Below the pieces are notes generated by a model. That model saw only the letters and a program-made list of their open reading frames with translations. It did no database searches and was not told where the DNA came from. Made by a program: the position numbers and the translations under genes. Positions 1 to 6,389 of a DNA stretch of 10,303 nt are shown in pieces (position 1 is the first letter of the stretch; every line of letters begins with the position of its first letter). The stretch is from JBBKWQ01 sp037969115. Its GTDB lineage: Bacteria > Actinomycetota > Acidimicrobiia > Acidimicrobiales > Ilumatobacteraceae. The stretch covers positions 1 to 10,303 of the forward strand of contig JBBKWQ010000238.1 of NCBI GenBank assembly GCA_037969115.1. Direction: 5' to 3'.

Positions 1-51
1 GCGTCTGCGTTTGCGTCCGACTCTGCGTCTGCGTCTGCGTCTGACTCTGCG
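1..51. repeat. Hexanucleotide repeat (GCGTCT-type), coding for Asp-Ala on the minus strand
   Basis: GCGTCT occurs at 1-6, 25-30, 31-36 and 37-42, with variants GCGTTT (7-12) and GCGTCC (13-18). A longer unit, GACTCTGCG, occurs at 19-27 and 43-51. Read on the minus strand it encodes alternating Asp, Ala, Glu and Ser. The repeat keeps the reading frame, so it is best seen as part of the acidic protein. It sits exactly at the window edge, where a repeat could also have broken an assembly. Confidence 0.8.
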
Positions 52-188
52 CTCTCGACTTCGACATCGAAGGCGGTATCCGGATCGATGTCGTGTTCGC
101 CGCCGGTCGCCCCCGGATCGTCGCCGACGTCGTCACCGCTCACCGACGCCCCTCGAAGCGGGACGGCGGTGTCGTCCTCGTCACGCAC
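1..188 (-). CDS. N-terminal part of an acidic Asp/Ala-repeat protein (runs off left edge)
   Basis: An open minus-strand frame runs off the window at position 1 after about 62 codons. I chose the GTG at 188-186: it overlaps the end of the HAD gene in the string GTGCGTGA and has GGTGGA six bases before it, which suggests translational coupling. A second in-frame GTG at 143-141, preceded by GAGGGG, is equally possible. The peptide is strongly acidic (it begins MRDEDDTAVPLRG and later reads DVEVESAESDADADAESD) and ends in Ser/Asp-Ala repeats encoded by GACGCA-type hexamers. No catalytic motif is visible, so the function is unknown. It may be a disordered acidic leader of a larger protein whose folded part lies outside the window. 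The frame is well supported by gene spacing and composition, but the identity is not. Confidence 0.55.
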   Translation of the reverse strand, partial: MRDEDDTAVPLRGASVSGDDVGDDPGATGGEHDIDPDTAFDVEVESAESDADADAESDANAD

Positions 189-843
189 GAGCGGTCCACC
201 AGCGCGCCAACCAGTCGAGGTCGATCTCCGCCAGCGAATCCATCACCGTCACGTTGGGGCCGGCGTCGATCGTCTTCACATTGGGCACCGCGATCACATG
301 ACATCCCGCGTCGACTGCGGAACGCACGCCGGTCGGCGAGTCCTCGATGGCAACGCAACGCACAGCGTCGACATGGAGCGCGGCCGCTCCGTTCAGGTAC
401 GGCTCCGGGTGCGGTTTGCCGTTCGCCACGCTGTCACCCGTGATGATGGCGCCGAACGTGCCGCTCGGCAGCGCAGCCAGCACTGGGTCGACGAAACGTT
501 GCCACGACATCGTGACCAGTGCGCACGGTATTTCAGCGCCATTGAGCGCGCGCAACAGTTCGAGCGCTCCGGGCCGCCACGGCATCGCCTCTCGAATCTT
601 GGCGACGACCCCGTCGAGCAGATGATCGACGATGGAGCGAGGTGTCATGGGGACGCGACCGTGCTCGGCGATGTAGGCCCCCGAGTCGAGCAGATCGAAT
701 CCGACGATCGCGTGAGCGTGATGGTCGGGCCACTCGTTGCCGTGCGACTCGACCAGCGCACGCTCGGTCGCGATCCAGAAGGGCTCGGTGTCGACGAGAG
801 TGCCATCCATGTCCCACAGCACCGCTGCGGGCATCGAGGTCAT
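181..843 (-). CDS. HAD-superfamily phosphatase, beta-phosphoglucomutase-like
   Basis: A 220-residue cytosolic phosphohydrolase of the haloacid dehalogenase superfamily. All four HAD motifs are present: motif I DMDGTLVD (nucleophile Asp11, acid/base Asp13), motif II around Thr111 in ALVTMS, motif III Lys143 in NGKPHPEPY, and motif IV IEDSPTG with Glu167-Asp168 for magnesium. Residues of roughly 20-85 form the helical cap of the subfamily that includes beta-phosphoglucomutase, phosphoglycolate phosphatase and sugar-phosphate phosphatases. Length is typical. The substrate cannot be read from the sequence; a small phosphorylated metabolite is the family expectation. The ATG at 843 lies 10 bases after the stop of the upstream VOC gene, so the two are probably co-transcribed; a second ATG three codons in is possible. 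No strong Shine-Dalgarno sequence is seen (only AGGA about 15 bases upstream). Its stop overlaps the next gene. Confidence 0.93.
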   Translation of the reverse strand: MTSMPAAVLWDMDGTLVDTEPFWIATERALVESHGNEWPDHHAHAIVGFDLLDSGAYIAEHGRVPMTPRSIVDHLLDGVVAKIREAMPWRPGALELLRALNGAEIPCALVTMSWQRFVDPVLAALPSGTFGAIITGDSVANGKPHPEPYLNGAAALHVDAVRCVAIEDSPTGVRSAVDAGCHVIAVPNVKTIDAGPNVTVMDSLAEIDLDWLARWWTARA

Positions 844-853
844 GTGATGTTGC

Positions 854-1255
854 TCATTCCTGAACCAGCTCGATCAGCGTGCCGAAGCTGCCCTTCGGAT
901 GGACGAAGGCAACCAGGGTGCCACGGCTCCCCGGCCGTGGAGCCTCGTTGATGAGCTTCGCCCCGGCAGCGCGCATCGACGCCAGCGCGGCAGCACAGTC
1001 TTCGACGCGATATCCGACGTGGTGGATGCCCTCGCCGTTCTTGTCGAGCCACTTCTTGATGGGGCTGTCGTCGCGGCGGGCGGCCACGAGCTGGACGTAG
1101 CTGTGGCCCACCTTGAGCAGCGCCTCTTCGACACCGTCGATGTCGACGACCTCTCGGTGGTCGACGGTGGCGCCGAACGCGTCGGCGTAGTAGGCGATCG
1201 CAGCGTCGAGGTCGTGCACGGCGATGGCGACATGGTCGATCTCTGTGAGCAACAT
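854..1255 (-). CDS. mce: Methylmalonyl-CoA epimerase-like VOC protein
   Basis: A 133-residue protein of the vicinal oxygen chelate (VOC) fold. Known members interconvert (2R)- and (2S)-methylmalonyl-CoA, linking propionyl-CoA carboxylation to methylmalonyl-CoA mutase. The sequence shows the two beta-alpha-beta-beta-beta modules, with metal ligands at the expected places: His8 (IDHVAIAV), Gln55 (SYVQLV), His79 (GIHHVGYRV) and Glu129 (TLIELVQ). The frame is open further upstream to 1393, but the family always begins with a sequence like MLLTEIDHVAIAV, which fixes the ATG at 1255-1253. The upstream extension lacks family sequence and overlaps pyrE. The length is at the short end of the family norm. 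It heads the leftward gene set with the HAD phosphatase 10 bases behind it. A related VOC lyase or dioxygenase is the main alternative, but the ligand set and GIHHVGY motif favour the epimerase. Confidence 0.9.
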   Translation of the reverse strand: MLLTEIDHVAIAVHDLDAAIAYYADAFGATVDHREVVDIDGVEEALLKVGHSYVQLVAARRDDSPIKKWLDKNGEGIHHVGYRVEDCAAALASMRAAGAKLINEAPRPGSRGTLVAFVHPKGSFGTLIELVQE

Positions 1256-1261
1256 CAGGTC

Positions 1262-1267
1262 ATTCTG
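1262..1267 (-). promoter_or_regulatory. Possible -10 box of the VOC/HAD gene set (leaderless)
   Basis: CAGAAT on the minus strand ends six bases before the ATG at 1255. This puts the predicted transcript start on the A of the start codon, as in leaderless actinobacterial mRNAs. The first base deviates from the TANNNT consensus and no clear -35 box is seen. There is also no good Shine-Dalgarno sequence, which agrees with a leaderless start. Confidence 0.35.
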
Positions 1268-1270
1268 CCC

Positions 1271-1300
1271 CGTCCGCGTTGATTCTCCCCAGCGCGGACG
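1271..1300. promoter_or_regulatory. Inverted repeat in the VOC-pyrE divergent intergenic region
   Basis: CGTCCGCG (1271-1278) and CGCGGACG (1293-1300) are perfect 8-base complements; two more pairs (T-G and T-A) can form inside, leaving a 10-base loop. It lies between two divergent genes and just upstream of the candidate VOC -10 box. An operator or an RNA hairpin are both possible. There is no trailing T tract, so a standard terminator is unlikely. Confidence 0.4.
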
Positions 1301-1316
1301 CGAATGTTGTCGGGCA

Positions 1317-1344
1317 GGGACAGCGGTCGAGTGGGCTGTAGGGT
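1317..1344 (+). promoter_or_regulatory. Possible pyrE promoter
   Basis: GGGACA at 1317-1322 and TAGGGT at 1339-1344 are separated by 16 bases. The TANNNT box ends nine bases before the pyrE ATG, giving a leader of about three bases or none. There is no Shine-Dalgarno sequence before this ATG. The match is weak and rests mainly on the box position. Confidence 0.3.
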
Positions 1345-1353
1345 CGGGCGCCG

Positions 1354-1923
1354 ATGAATGAGCTGCCTCCGCTTTCACCGACGCTCGATGCACTGCGCGA
1401 GCACGTGCTCGCCCACTCGGTCAGACGTGGCGATTTCACGCTGAAGTCGGGCGCTCGGAGCACATGGTTCCTCGACACCAAGCAGACGGCGTGTCGGCCC
1501 GACGGCATCGTGCTGGTCGCCGACGCGATGTTGGAGGTGATCCCCGCCGATGCCACGACGATCGGGGGGCTGACGATGGGTGCCGACCCGGTCGCGTACG
1601 GCGTCGCCGCCGTGGCAGCGACACGCGGGCGGCACCTCCGGAGCTTCAGTGTTCGGAAAGAAGCGAAGGATCATGGTGTCACGGGCCGCCTCGCCGGAGC
1701 GATCGAGCCCGGCGACAAGGTGGTCATCACCGAGGACACCACCACACGCGGCACCTCGTTGATGGAGGCGGTCGAGGTCGTTCGGGCCTTCGGGGCAGAC
1801 CCGGTTCTGGTCACGCTCATCGTCGACCGTGGCGGCACCTGCGCTGCAATGTGCGAAGCCGCCGGCGTGCCGTACGCGCCATTGCTGACGGCCCCCGATC
1901 TCGGCTTCGGCTACGGCACCTGA
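1354..1923 (+). CDS. pyrE: Orotate phosphoribosyltransferase
   Basis: A 189-residue cytosolic enzyme of de novo pyrimidine synthesis. It joins orotate to PRPP to give orotidine 5'-phosphate and pyrophosphate. The family signature FSVRKEAKDHG is at residues 98-108 and carries the catalytic-loop Lys and Asp/His residues. The PRPP-binding motif VVITEDTTTRGTS is at 123-135, with the acidic pair Glu-Asp at 127-128. The N-terminal FTLKSGARSTWFLDTK is the usual orotate-side segment of OPRTs (compare the common F.L.SG..S..Y.D). The length is slightly below the usual 190-220 residues. The ATG at 1354 is the first candidate and gives a normal N-terminus; another ATG four bases later is out of frame. 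No other pyr gene is adjacent, so pyrE stands alone here, divergent from the VOC gene and convergent with the LarA-like gene. In the PRPP motif, TTRGTS differs from the more common VTTGGS. Confidence 0.93.
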   Translation: MNELPPLSPTLDALREHVLAHSVRRGDFTLKSGARSTWFLDTKQTACRPDGIVLVADAMLEVIPADATTIGGLTMGADPVAYGVAAVAATRGRHLRSFSVRKEAKDHGVTGRLAGAIEPGDKVVITEDTTTRGTSLMEAVEVVRAFGADPVLVTLIVDRGGTCAAMCEAAGVPYAPLLTAPDLGFGYGT

Positions 1924-1966
1924 CGCACCGGTCATCGGCGCGATCGCTTGAACTCGGCGGCCGCGG

Positions 1967-3193
1967 CTACGGGAGCAGGGCGTCGCTCACCCAGCAGCGG
2001 GTGAGATGCAGCGTCGACTCGATCCGCACCACGCGCTTGGGCTCGTCGAATGCTCGGCCGCACATCGACAGCGCAGCGCGGATACAGGCGTCGTCATCGG
2101 CCAGCACCATCGGCATGCGGGCCCGCCGCATTCCGGCCGTGCCCGCCGTGAAGCAGTTCACGTAGGTCTTCTGCCAGTCGACCGCATTGGCGAGTGACGC
2201 GGGAATGAAGTCGGCGAACCCGATTCCGAGCGCATTGCCGCCACTGACCTCCGTGATCGACAGCAGCACGATCGACGACACCTTCGGCTTGCTGAGGTCG
2301 TCGAGCCCGTTCACCCAGAATCGCCCGGTGACGTTCGGGTCGATGGTCGTGCCGGAGATGTCCTTGCCGCCCTTGTCGATGATCAGGACGTCGATCTCCT
2401 CGAACGGCAACGCCGGCACGAGCTTGCGGGCGTACTCGGTGAGCTCGTGCTCGCGATCGCCGCCGACGTCGGTGTGCGTGAGAGCCTCGACCGCGACGAC
2501 CTCGCCGCTGCCTGATTCGATCGACGCGATGCCGCCGAGTAACTTGCCGGTTTTTCGCAGCGCCTCCACGCCGAGCAGCAATCGATCGCGCATCTCGACC
2601 GGACCGCGTGAGTGGATCATCGCTGCGCCCGGCTGCTTGCCGAATCCGACGACGGCCATCTTGGTGCAGCCCGACTCGATCGGTCCTTTGAAGCAGGTGT
2701 GTGGCTTGATCCGGTTCACCGGCAGGAACCGGTCGGCTGCAGCGGCATGGGCATCGAGGTGCACCTCGACCCCATCGCTGGTCGTGGCCACGACGACCGT
2801 GTCCATCGTGGACCGGATCTCGGCACCGACGGTCTGCTCGGTGACACCGAGCGATTCGAGCATCTTCACCTGACCCTCAGCGGTGGCGCCGCCGTGACTG
2901 CCCATTGCCGGCACCACGAACGGTGACGCGTCGAGCGACCGCAGCGCGCGGACCGTTCCGCGGATGAGTTCAACTCGCCCCGTGAGCCCCCTGCTGCCTG
3001 CCCCCACTGCCACGGTCGAGCCCGGGCTCAGAGTCGCAGCGAAGGTTTCGATGGCGGCGTCGTAGGCAGCTGCCTCCACGTCGGTGATTGCATCGACCCG
3101 AGCCACTTCGAGCGGGTACTCGTGGAGGTTCGGAATGGTGACCCGGTCATCGAACGGGAGTCGGATCCCGGCAGCAACCTGTTCCCACGACAT
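1967..3193 (-). CDS. LarA-like (lactate racemase-type) protein
   Basis: A 408-residue protein that resembles the LarA/DUF2088 family. Characterised LarA enzymes racemise 2-hydroxyacids with a nickel-pincer cofactor. Visible landmarks are the glycine-rich AVGAGSRGLTGR (62-73), AMGSHGGAT (96-104, His100), RIKPHTCFKG (161-170, His165) and SGCTKMAVVGFGKQPG (174-189, Lys178). These are candidate counterparts of the LarA catalytic histidines and cofactor-linked lysine, but I cannot align them firmly. No signal peptide or membrane helix is seen, so it is probably cytosolic. I chose the ATG at 3193; an in-frame TTG at 3211 would add six residues, but a TANNNT box lies between the two. No larB, larC or larE cofactor genes are nearby, so cofactor use is uncertain. 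It is divergent from the MMPL gene and convergent with pyrE, with 43 bases between the stops. Confidence 0.75.
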   Translation of the reverse strand: MSWEQVAAGIRLPFDDRVTIPNLHEYPLEVARVDAITDVEAAAYDAAIETFAATLSPGSTVAVGAGSRGLTGRVELIRGTVRALRSLDASPFVVPAMGSHGGATAEGQVKMLESLGVTEQTVGAEIRSTMDTVVVATTSDGVEVHLDAHAAAADRFLPVNRIKPHTCFKGPIESGCTKMAVVGFGKQPGAAMIHSRGPVEMRDRLLLGVEALRKTGKLLGGIASIESGSGEVVAVEALTHTDVGGDREHELTEYARKLVPALPFEEIDVLIIDKGGKDISGTTIDPNVTGRFWVNGLDDLSKPKVSSIVLLSITEVSGGNALGIGFADFIPASLANAVDWQKTYVNCFTAGTAGMRRARMPMVLADDDACIRAALSMCGRAFDEPKRVVRIESTLHLTRCWVSDALLP

Positions 3194-3200
3194 GTGCTGA

Positions 3201-3206
3201 AGTGTA
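3201..3206 (-). promoter_or_regulatory. Possible -10 box of the LarA-like gene
   Basis: TACACT on the minus strand ends seven bases before the ATG at 3193. This predicts a leader of zero or one base. No Shine-Dalgarno sequence precedes the ATG. No convincing -35 box is visible. Confidence 0.35.
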
Positions 3207-3281
3207 CGCAACTCGGTCGTGTGGGCCCGGGCGGCGTCGGGATGGGTCCTTCGCCTCTTCGTGAGACGGGAGTCGGACGGC

Positions 3282-3287
3282 TAACTT
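3282..3287 (+). promoter_or_regulatory. Possible -10 box of the MMPL transporter gene
   Basis: TAACTT ends eight bases before the ATG at 3296, so the mRNA would have at most a two-base leader. CTTCGT at 3257-3262 might act as a -35 box, although the 19-base spacing is long. The same CTTCGT hexamer lies upstream of the zinc-ribbon gene. Confidence 0.35.
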
Positions 3288-3295
3288 TCGACACC

Positions 3296-6200
3296 ATGGA
3301 AAACTTCTGGCGCAATCTCGGTGTCTGGCTCGGCAAGAACTGGAAGCTGGTCACCGCTGCGATCGTCGTGATCACGGTGTTGCTCGGCTTCGGTGCCACA
3401 CGGATCGAGTTCGCCACCGGCCAGGACAGCTACCTCAACCCCGACTCGCAAACGGCCATCGACAACGTCGAGTTCCAGGGCAACTTCGGCGGCGAGACCG
3501 TCATCTTGCTGCTCACCGCGTCCGACGGCTCCGACGCCAACGTCGCTGACCTCATCCAGGGCAAGAACCTCGAGACGTTCACCCGACTCAACGAGGACCT
3601 CGCGGCGATCCCCGAAGTTGCCTCGGTCATCACACCACTGACCTCCATGACCTTCAGCGAAGCGCTCGTGGTTGGCCCCGGCCGCGATGCGCTCACCGCC
3701 GCGGCCACACGCGACGAAGCCGCCGGTGATGTGCGCATCAGCGACGTCACGGTGTCCCTCGCCCGTCTGGGTGCCATCCCGGCCGACCAGCAGATCATCG
3801 GTCCCGACAACGGCGACTGGGCGAACCTGCTCGTGTACGACAACACCGGGTACGCCGTGGTCGACGGCGCGGTCGAAGCGCCCCCGCAGGCCGATCGGCG
3901 CATCCGCAAGTCGCTTGCCGGCACCTTCCCCGACCAGCAGACTGCCGTCGGCGGTGTGGTGCTCCAGGGCAACGCCAGCCTCGACGAGCAATCGGCCGGC
4001 ACCGAGAAGGTGCTCGAGGTGCTCGAGACCGCCGAGCTCGACGGCTTCGATCTCACCGTCACCGGTTCGCCGGTCTACCTGAAGGAGATCAACGACTACC
4101 TCAAGGGCGGCATGCTCACCCTTGGCCTCGCTGCGCTCGTGGTGATGGCAATCGTGCTCGCGCTGATGTTCCGGGTGCGCTGGCGGCTGCTGCCTCTGCT
4201 CGCCGTGCTCGTCGGGGTGGCGTGGAGCTTCTCGTTCCTGGGTCTGATCGGTATCGACCTGTCACTCGTGACCATCTCCGGTTTGCCGATCCTGATCGGT
4301 CTCGGCATCGACTTCGCGATCCAGATCCACAACCGCGTCGAGGAAGAGGTCGTGCTCGACAGGGAAGAGCACCCGATCGCCGAGACGCTGGCGAATGTGG
4401 CTCCGCCGTTGATCGCCGCGACCGTCACGGGCATCGTGGCGTTCCTCGCTCTGCGCATCTCGAAGGTTCCGATGATCCGCGACTTCGGCGTACTCCTCGC
4501 CGTTGGTGTCGCGATGCTCGTGATCGTCGGCATCATCGTGCCGGCGACGGCGCTGGGCATCCGCGAATGGAAGTCGCCCACCACAGAGCGCGGTCCGTCA
4601 CTCGTCGAACGAATCGTGGTCAAGCTCGGTGGCCTACCCACCAGCATGGGACTCCCACTCGGCATCGCGGCGATCACCCTGTTCGTCGGGGGTGTGCTCG
4701 TGGAGGGTCGCACCAAGATCGAGTCCGATCCGCTCAAGTGGATCGACCAGGGCAGCCAGACGGTCGCCGATGTCGACTTCCTCGTCGACCGAACCGGGTT
4801 CGGTACGACGCTTGGCATCCTCGTCGAGGCCAACAACGTGTACGACCAGGACGTCATCAATCTGATCCAGGACTTCACGGCCGACGCAGAAGAGCGCCCC
4901 GAGGTGGTGGCCACGTCGAGCCTGGTGAACACCATGTCGAAGATCATCGACATCGATGGCGCGACACCACTCCCGCCGACCGAAAACGACATCTACGCGG
5001 CGTCCGCCGTGATGCCACCCGATATCGGCAGCGCGCTGGTCCACTTCGACGAGGTCGACGGTGTCCAGATCCCGACCGCAACCCAGATCAACCTGCGACT
5101 CGCCGCGAGTTCGCTCGAAGACCGCGCCGTTCTCGTCGAAGACCTCGAGAGCGACCTCGCAGCGAGGATCGATGCGCTCTCACCGGATGCGAACAGCATC
5201 CTGCTGATCGACCTTCCCAGTGGCCAGTCACCAGTTCGCGCCGTGCCGGCCGGGCTGGCGACGGTGGGGATCGGCCTGCTCGAGAACCTGTCGGCCAACC
5301 GTGCCGCGCTCACCTATCTGGCCCTCAGCCTTGCCGGGCTGTTCTTGGTGCTGCGGCTCCGGAGTCTCAGTCGGACCCTGCTCGCGCTCGTGCCCGTGTT
5401 CATGGCCGTGGGTGCGTCGTCACTCATCGTCGGGCTGCTGGGGATTCAACTGAGCCCACTCACCACCGTGTCGGGCCCGCTCGTGATCGCGTCGTGTGCG
5501 GAGTTCTGTGTACTCATCCTCGGTCGATACATCGAGGAACGTCAGCGCGGACTCGAACCCCGCGACGCCACCGACACGGCCGCGTCGCGCACCGGTCGTG
5601 CGTTCTTCACCTCGGCGACCACCACCATCGGCGGTTTCGGCGTGTTGATCCTGTCGGCGTTGCCGCTGCTGCGTGACTTCGGTGTGATCGTCACGCTGAA
5701 CGTGGCGATCGCGTTGCTCGCGGCGCTCGTGGCCATGCCGCCGCTGCTGGTTTGGGCCGACGAGCGCGGCTGGCTCGGGCTCGATGGTGTCGCACGGGAG
5801 GGATCGGTCCGCATGGCGGCGCCGATTCCCGGCCCGCAGACCGCACTTGCCGGCGTCGGCGTCGTGGCGTTCGCCGTAGCCGGCGTGGCCGTGTATGCCG
5901 GCGCCGACACGTCGAGCGGAACTGCCGAGATCGTCGAGTTCGCCGCCGCGACCACGACCACGACCACGACAACCACCACCACGACCACGACGACCACCAC
6001 GCTTCCGCCAGAACCGGGCGAAGAACCAACCGAGTCGACCGAGCCGGCGGGTCCTGCCGTCGATCCGTCCGGCTATCCGACCGCAGCACCTGAAGGCGTC
6101 GCCGGTGCGCTGTTCGGCCTCCTGGTCGACCAGGGTGTCGAGCCGAATGTGGCGAACTGCGCGATCGACCAGTCGTACGCGATCGCCGACGAAGCGACGC

Positions 6201-6325
6201 TGATCGGCATGGGCCTGCTCGACGGCGCCGAGGAGGCCTTGAACGTTCTACGCGAAGGTTCTGCGGCCTGTGGGGTCACTCCCGAGCAGGTCGAGGCAGC
6301 CATTGCGGCCCAATTCAGCAGCTGA
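3296..6325 (+). CDS. MMPL/RND-family transporter with extra C-terminal Thr-linker and outer domain
   Basis: A 1009-residue integral membrane protein of the RND superfamily, MMPL type, which moves lipids or other hydrophobic molecules using the proton gradient. It shows the duplicated RND plan. TM1 (about 17-35) is followed by an outer domain (36-270), then a TM block (272-421). TM7 (453-470) is followed by a second outer domain (471-665), then a second TM block (670-820). GIDFAIQIHNR with Asp339 is the RND TM4 proton-relay motif; the matching site in the second half is CAEF with Glu736. After the normal 12 helices there is an extra helix (about 848-868), 17 consecutive Thr (886-902), a Pro/Glu-rich linker, and an 80-residue domain with Cys955 and Cys992. 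The extra helix should place this tail outside the cytoplasm. The ATG at 3296 starts a typical MMPL N-terminus (MENFWRNLGVWLGKNWK); the open frame continues upstream to 3122 but without family sequence and across the divergent promoter. The substrate is unknown. No lipid-synthesis gene adjoins it. Confidence 0.92.
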   Translation: MENFWRNLGVWLGKNWKLVTAAIVVITVLLGFGATRIEFATGQDSYLNPDSQTAIDNVEFQGNFGGETVILLLTASDGSDANVADLIQGKNLETFTRLNEDLAAIPEVASVITPLTSMTFSEALVVGPGRDALTAAATRDEAAGDVRISDVTVSLARLGAIPADQQIIGPDNGDWANLLVYDNTGYAVVDGAVEAPPQADRRIRKSLAGTFPDQQTAVGGVVLQGNASLDEQSAGTEKVLEVLETAELDGFDLTVTGSPVYLKEINDYLKGGMLTLGLAALVVMAIVLALMFRVRWRLLPLLAVLVGVAWSFSFLGLIGIDLSLVTISGLPILIGLGIDFAIQIHNRVEEEVVLDREEHPIAETLANVAPPLIAATVTGIVAFLALRISKVPMIRDFGVLLAVGVAMLVIVGIIVPATALGIREWKSPTTERGPSLVERIVVKLGGLPTSMGLPLGIAAITLFVGGVLVEGRTKIESDPLKWIDQGSQTVADVDFLVDRTGFGTTLGILVEANNVYDQDVINLIQDFTADAEERPEVVATSSLVNTMSKIIDIDGATPLPPTENDIYAASAVMPPDIGSALVHFDEVDGVQIPTATQINLRLAASSLEDRAVLVEDLESDLAARIDALSPDANSILLIDLPSGQSPVRAVPAGLATVGIGLLENLSANRAALTYLALSLAGLFLVLRLRSLSRTLLALVPVFMAVGASSLIVGLLGIQLSPLTTVSGPLVIASCAEFCVLILGRYIEERQRGLEPRDATDTAASRTGRAFFTSATTTIGGFGVLILSALPLLRDFGVIVTLNVAIALLAALVAMPPLLVWADERGWLGLDGVAREGSVRMAAPIPGPQTALAGVGVVAFAVAGVAVYAGADTSSGTAEIVEFAAATTTTTTTTTTTTTTTTTLPPEPGEEPTESTEPAGPAVDPSGYPTAAPEGVAGALFGLLVDQGVEPNVANCAIDQSYAIADEATLIGMGLLDGAEEALNVLREGSAACGVTPEQVEAAIAAQFSS
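5951..6001 (+). repeat. ACC/ACG codon tract encoding 17 threonines
   Basis: Seventeen consecutive Thr codons (a mix of ACC and ACG with one ACA) lie inside the MMPL gene. The mixed codons indicate selection for Thr rather than plain DNA slippage, although the first 18 bases alternate ACC and ACG perfectly. On the opposite strand the tract reads as poly-Val/Gly, which is an artefact. Confidence 0.9.
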
Positions 6326-6354
6326 TTCCGCGGCGCTCGTCGGCCCTCCTGACG

Positions 6355-6383
6355 CTTCGTTGTCTGTTACCAGACTGTAATAT
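6355..6383 (+). promoter_or_regulatory. Leaderless promoter of the zinc-ribbon gene
   Basis: CTTCGT (6355-6360) and TAATAT (6378-6383) are 17 bases apart. The -10 box ends six bases before the ATG at 6390, so transcription is predicted to start on the A of the start codon. The surrounding 30 bases are clearly more AT-rich than the rest of the window. There is no Shine-Dalgarno sequence. Confidence 0.5.
6362..6375. promoter_or_regulatory. Operator-like dyad in the zinc-ribbon gene promoter
   Basis: GTCTG-TTAC-CAGAC is a perfect 5-base inverted repeat with a 4-base centre. It fills the -35 to -10 spacer of the promoter in front of the 6390 gene. Its position and symmetry fit a dimeric regulator site. 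The stem is too short for a terminator and no T run follows. Confidence 0.35.
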
Positions 6384-6389
6384 TCTGCG

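Noticed and set aside
1..51. The short repeats at the left edge as a CRISPR array
   Set aside because: Units are six bases, without spacers, and keep a coding frame for Asp/Ala.
1256..1393. A 46-residue N-terminal extension of the VOC protein
   Set aside because: It overlaps pyrE and has no family likeness; VOC epimerases start just before the first metal-binding His.
3122..3295. A 58-residue N-terminal extension of the MMPL protein
   Set aside because: It overlaps the divergent LarA-like gene and both promoters, lacks family sequence, and the ATG at 3296 gives a typical MMPL start.
4222..5676. A 484-codon plus-strand frame inside the MMPL gene
   Set aside because: It is a second frame of the transporter gene, very rich in Arg, with no motifs. 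The transporter frame carries the known RND features.
5542..6000. A minus-strand frame beginning with a long Val run
   Set aside because: The Val run is the antisense of the Thr tract (ACC/ACG) in the MMPL gene.
3296..6325. Calling the transporter HpnN (hopanoid exporter) or a mycolate-type MmpL3
   Set aside because: No hopanoid, mycolate or other lipid-synthesis genes are adjacent, and the sequence alone does not decide the substrate.
6326..6354. A terminator after the MMPL gene
   Set aside because: The GC-rich bases do not form a convincing stem-loop and there is no T tract.
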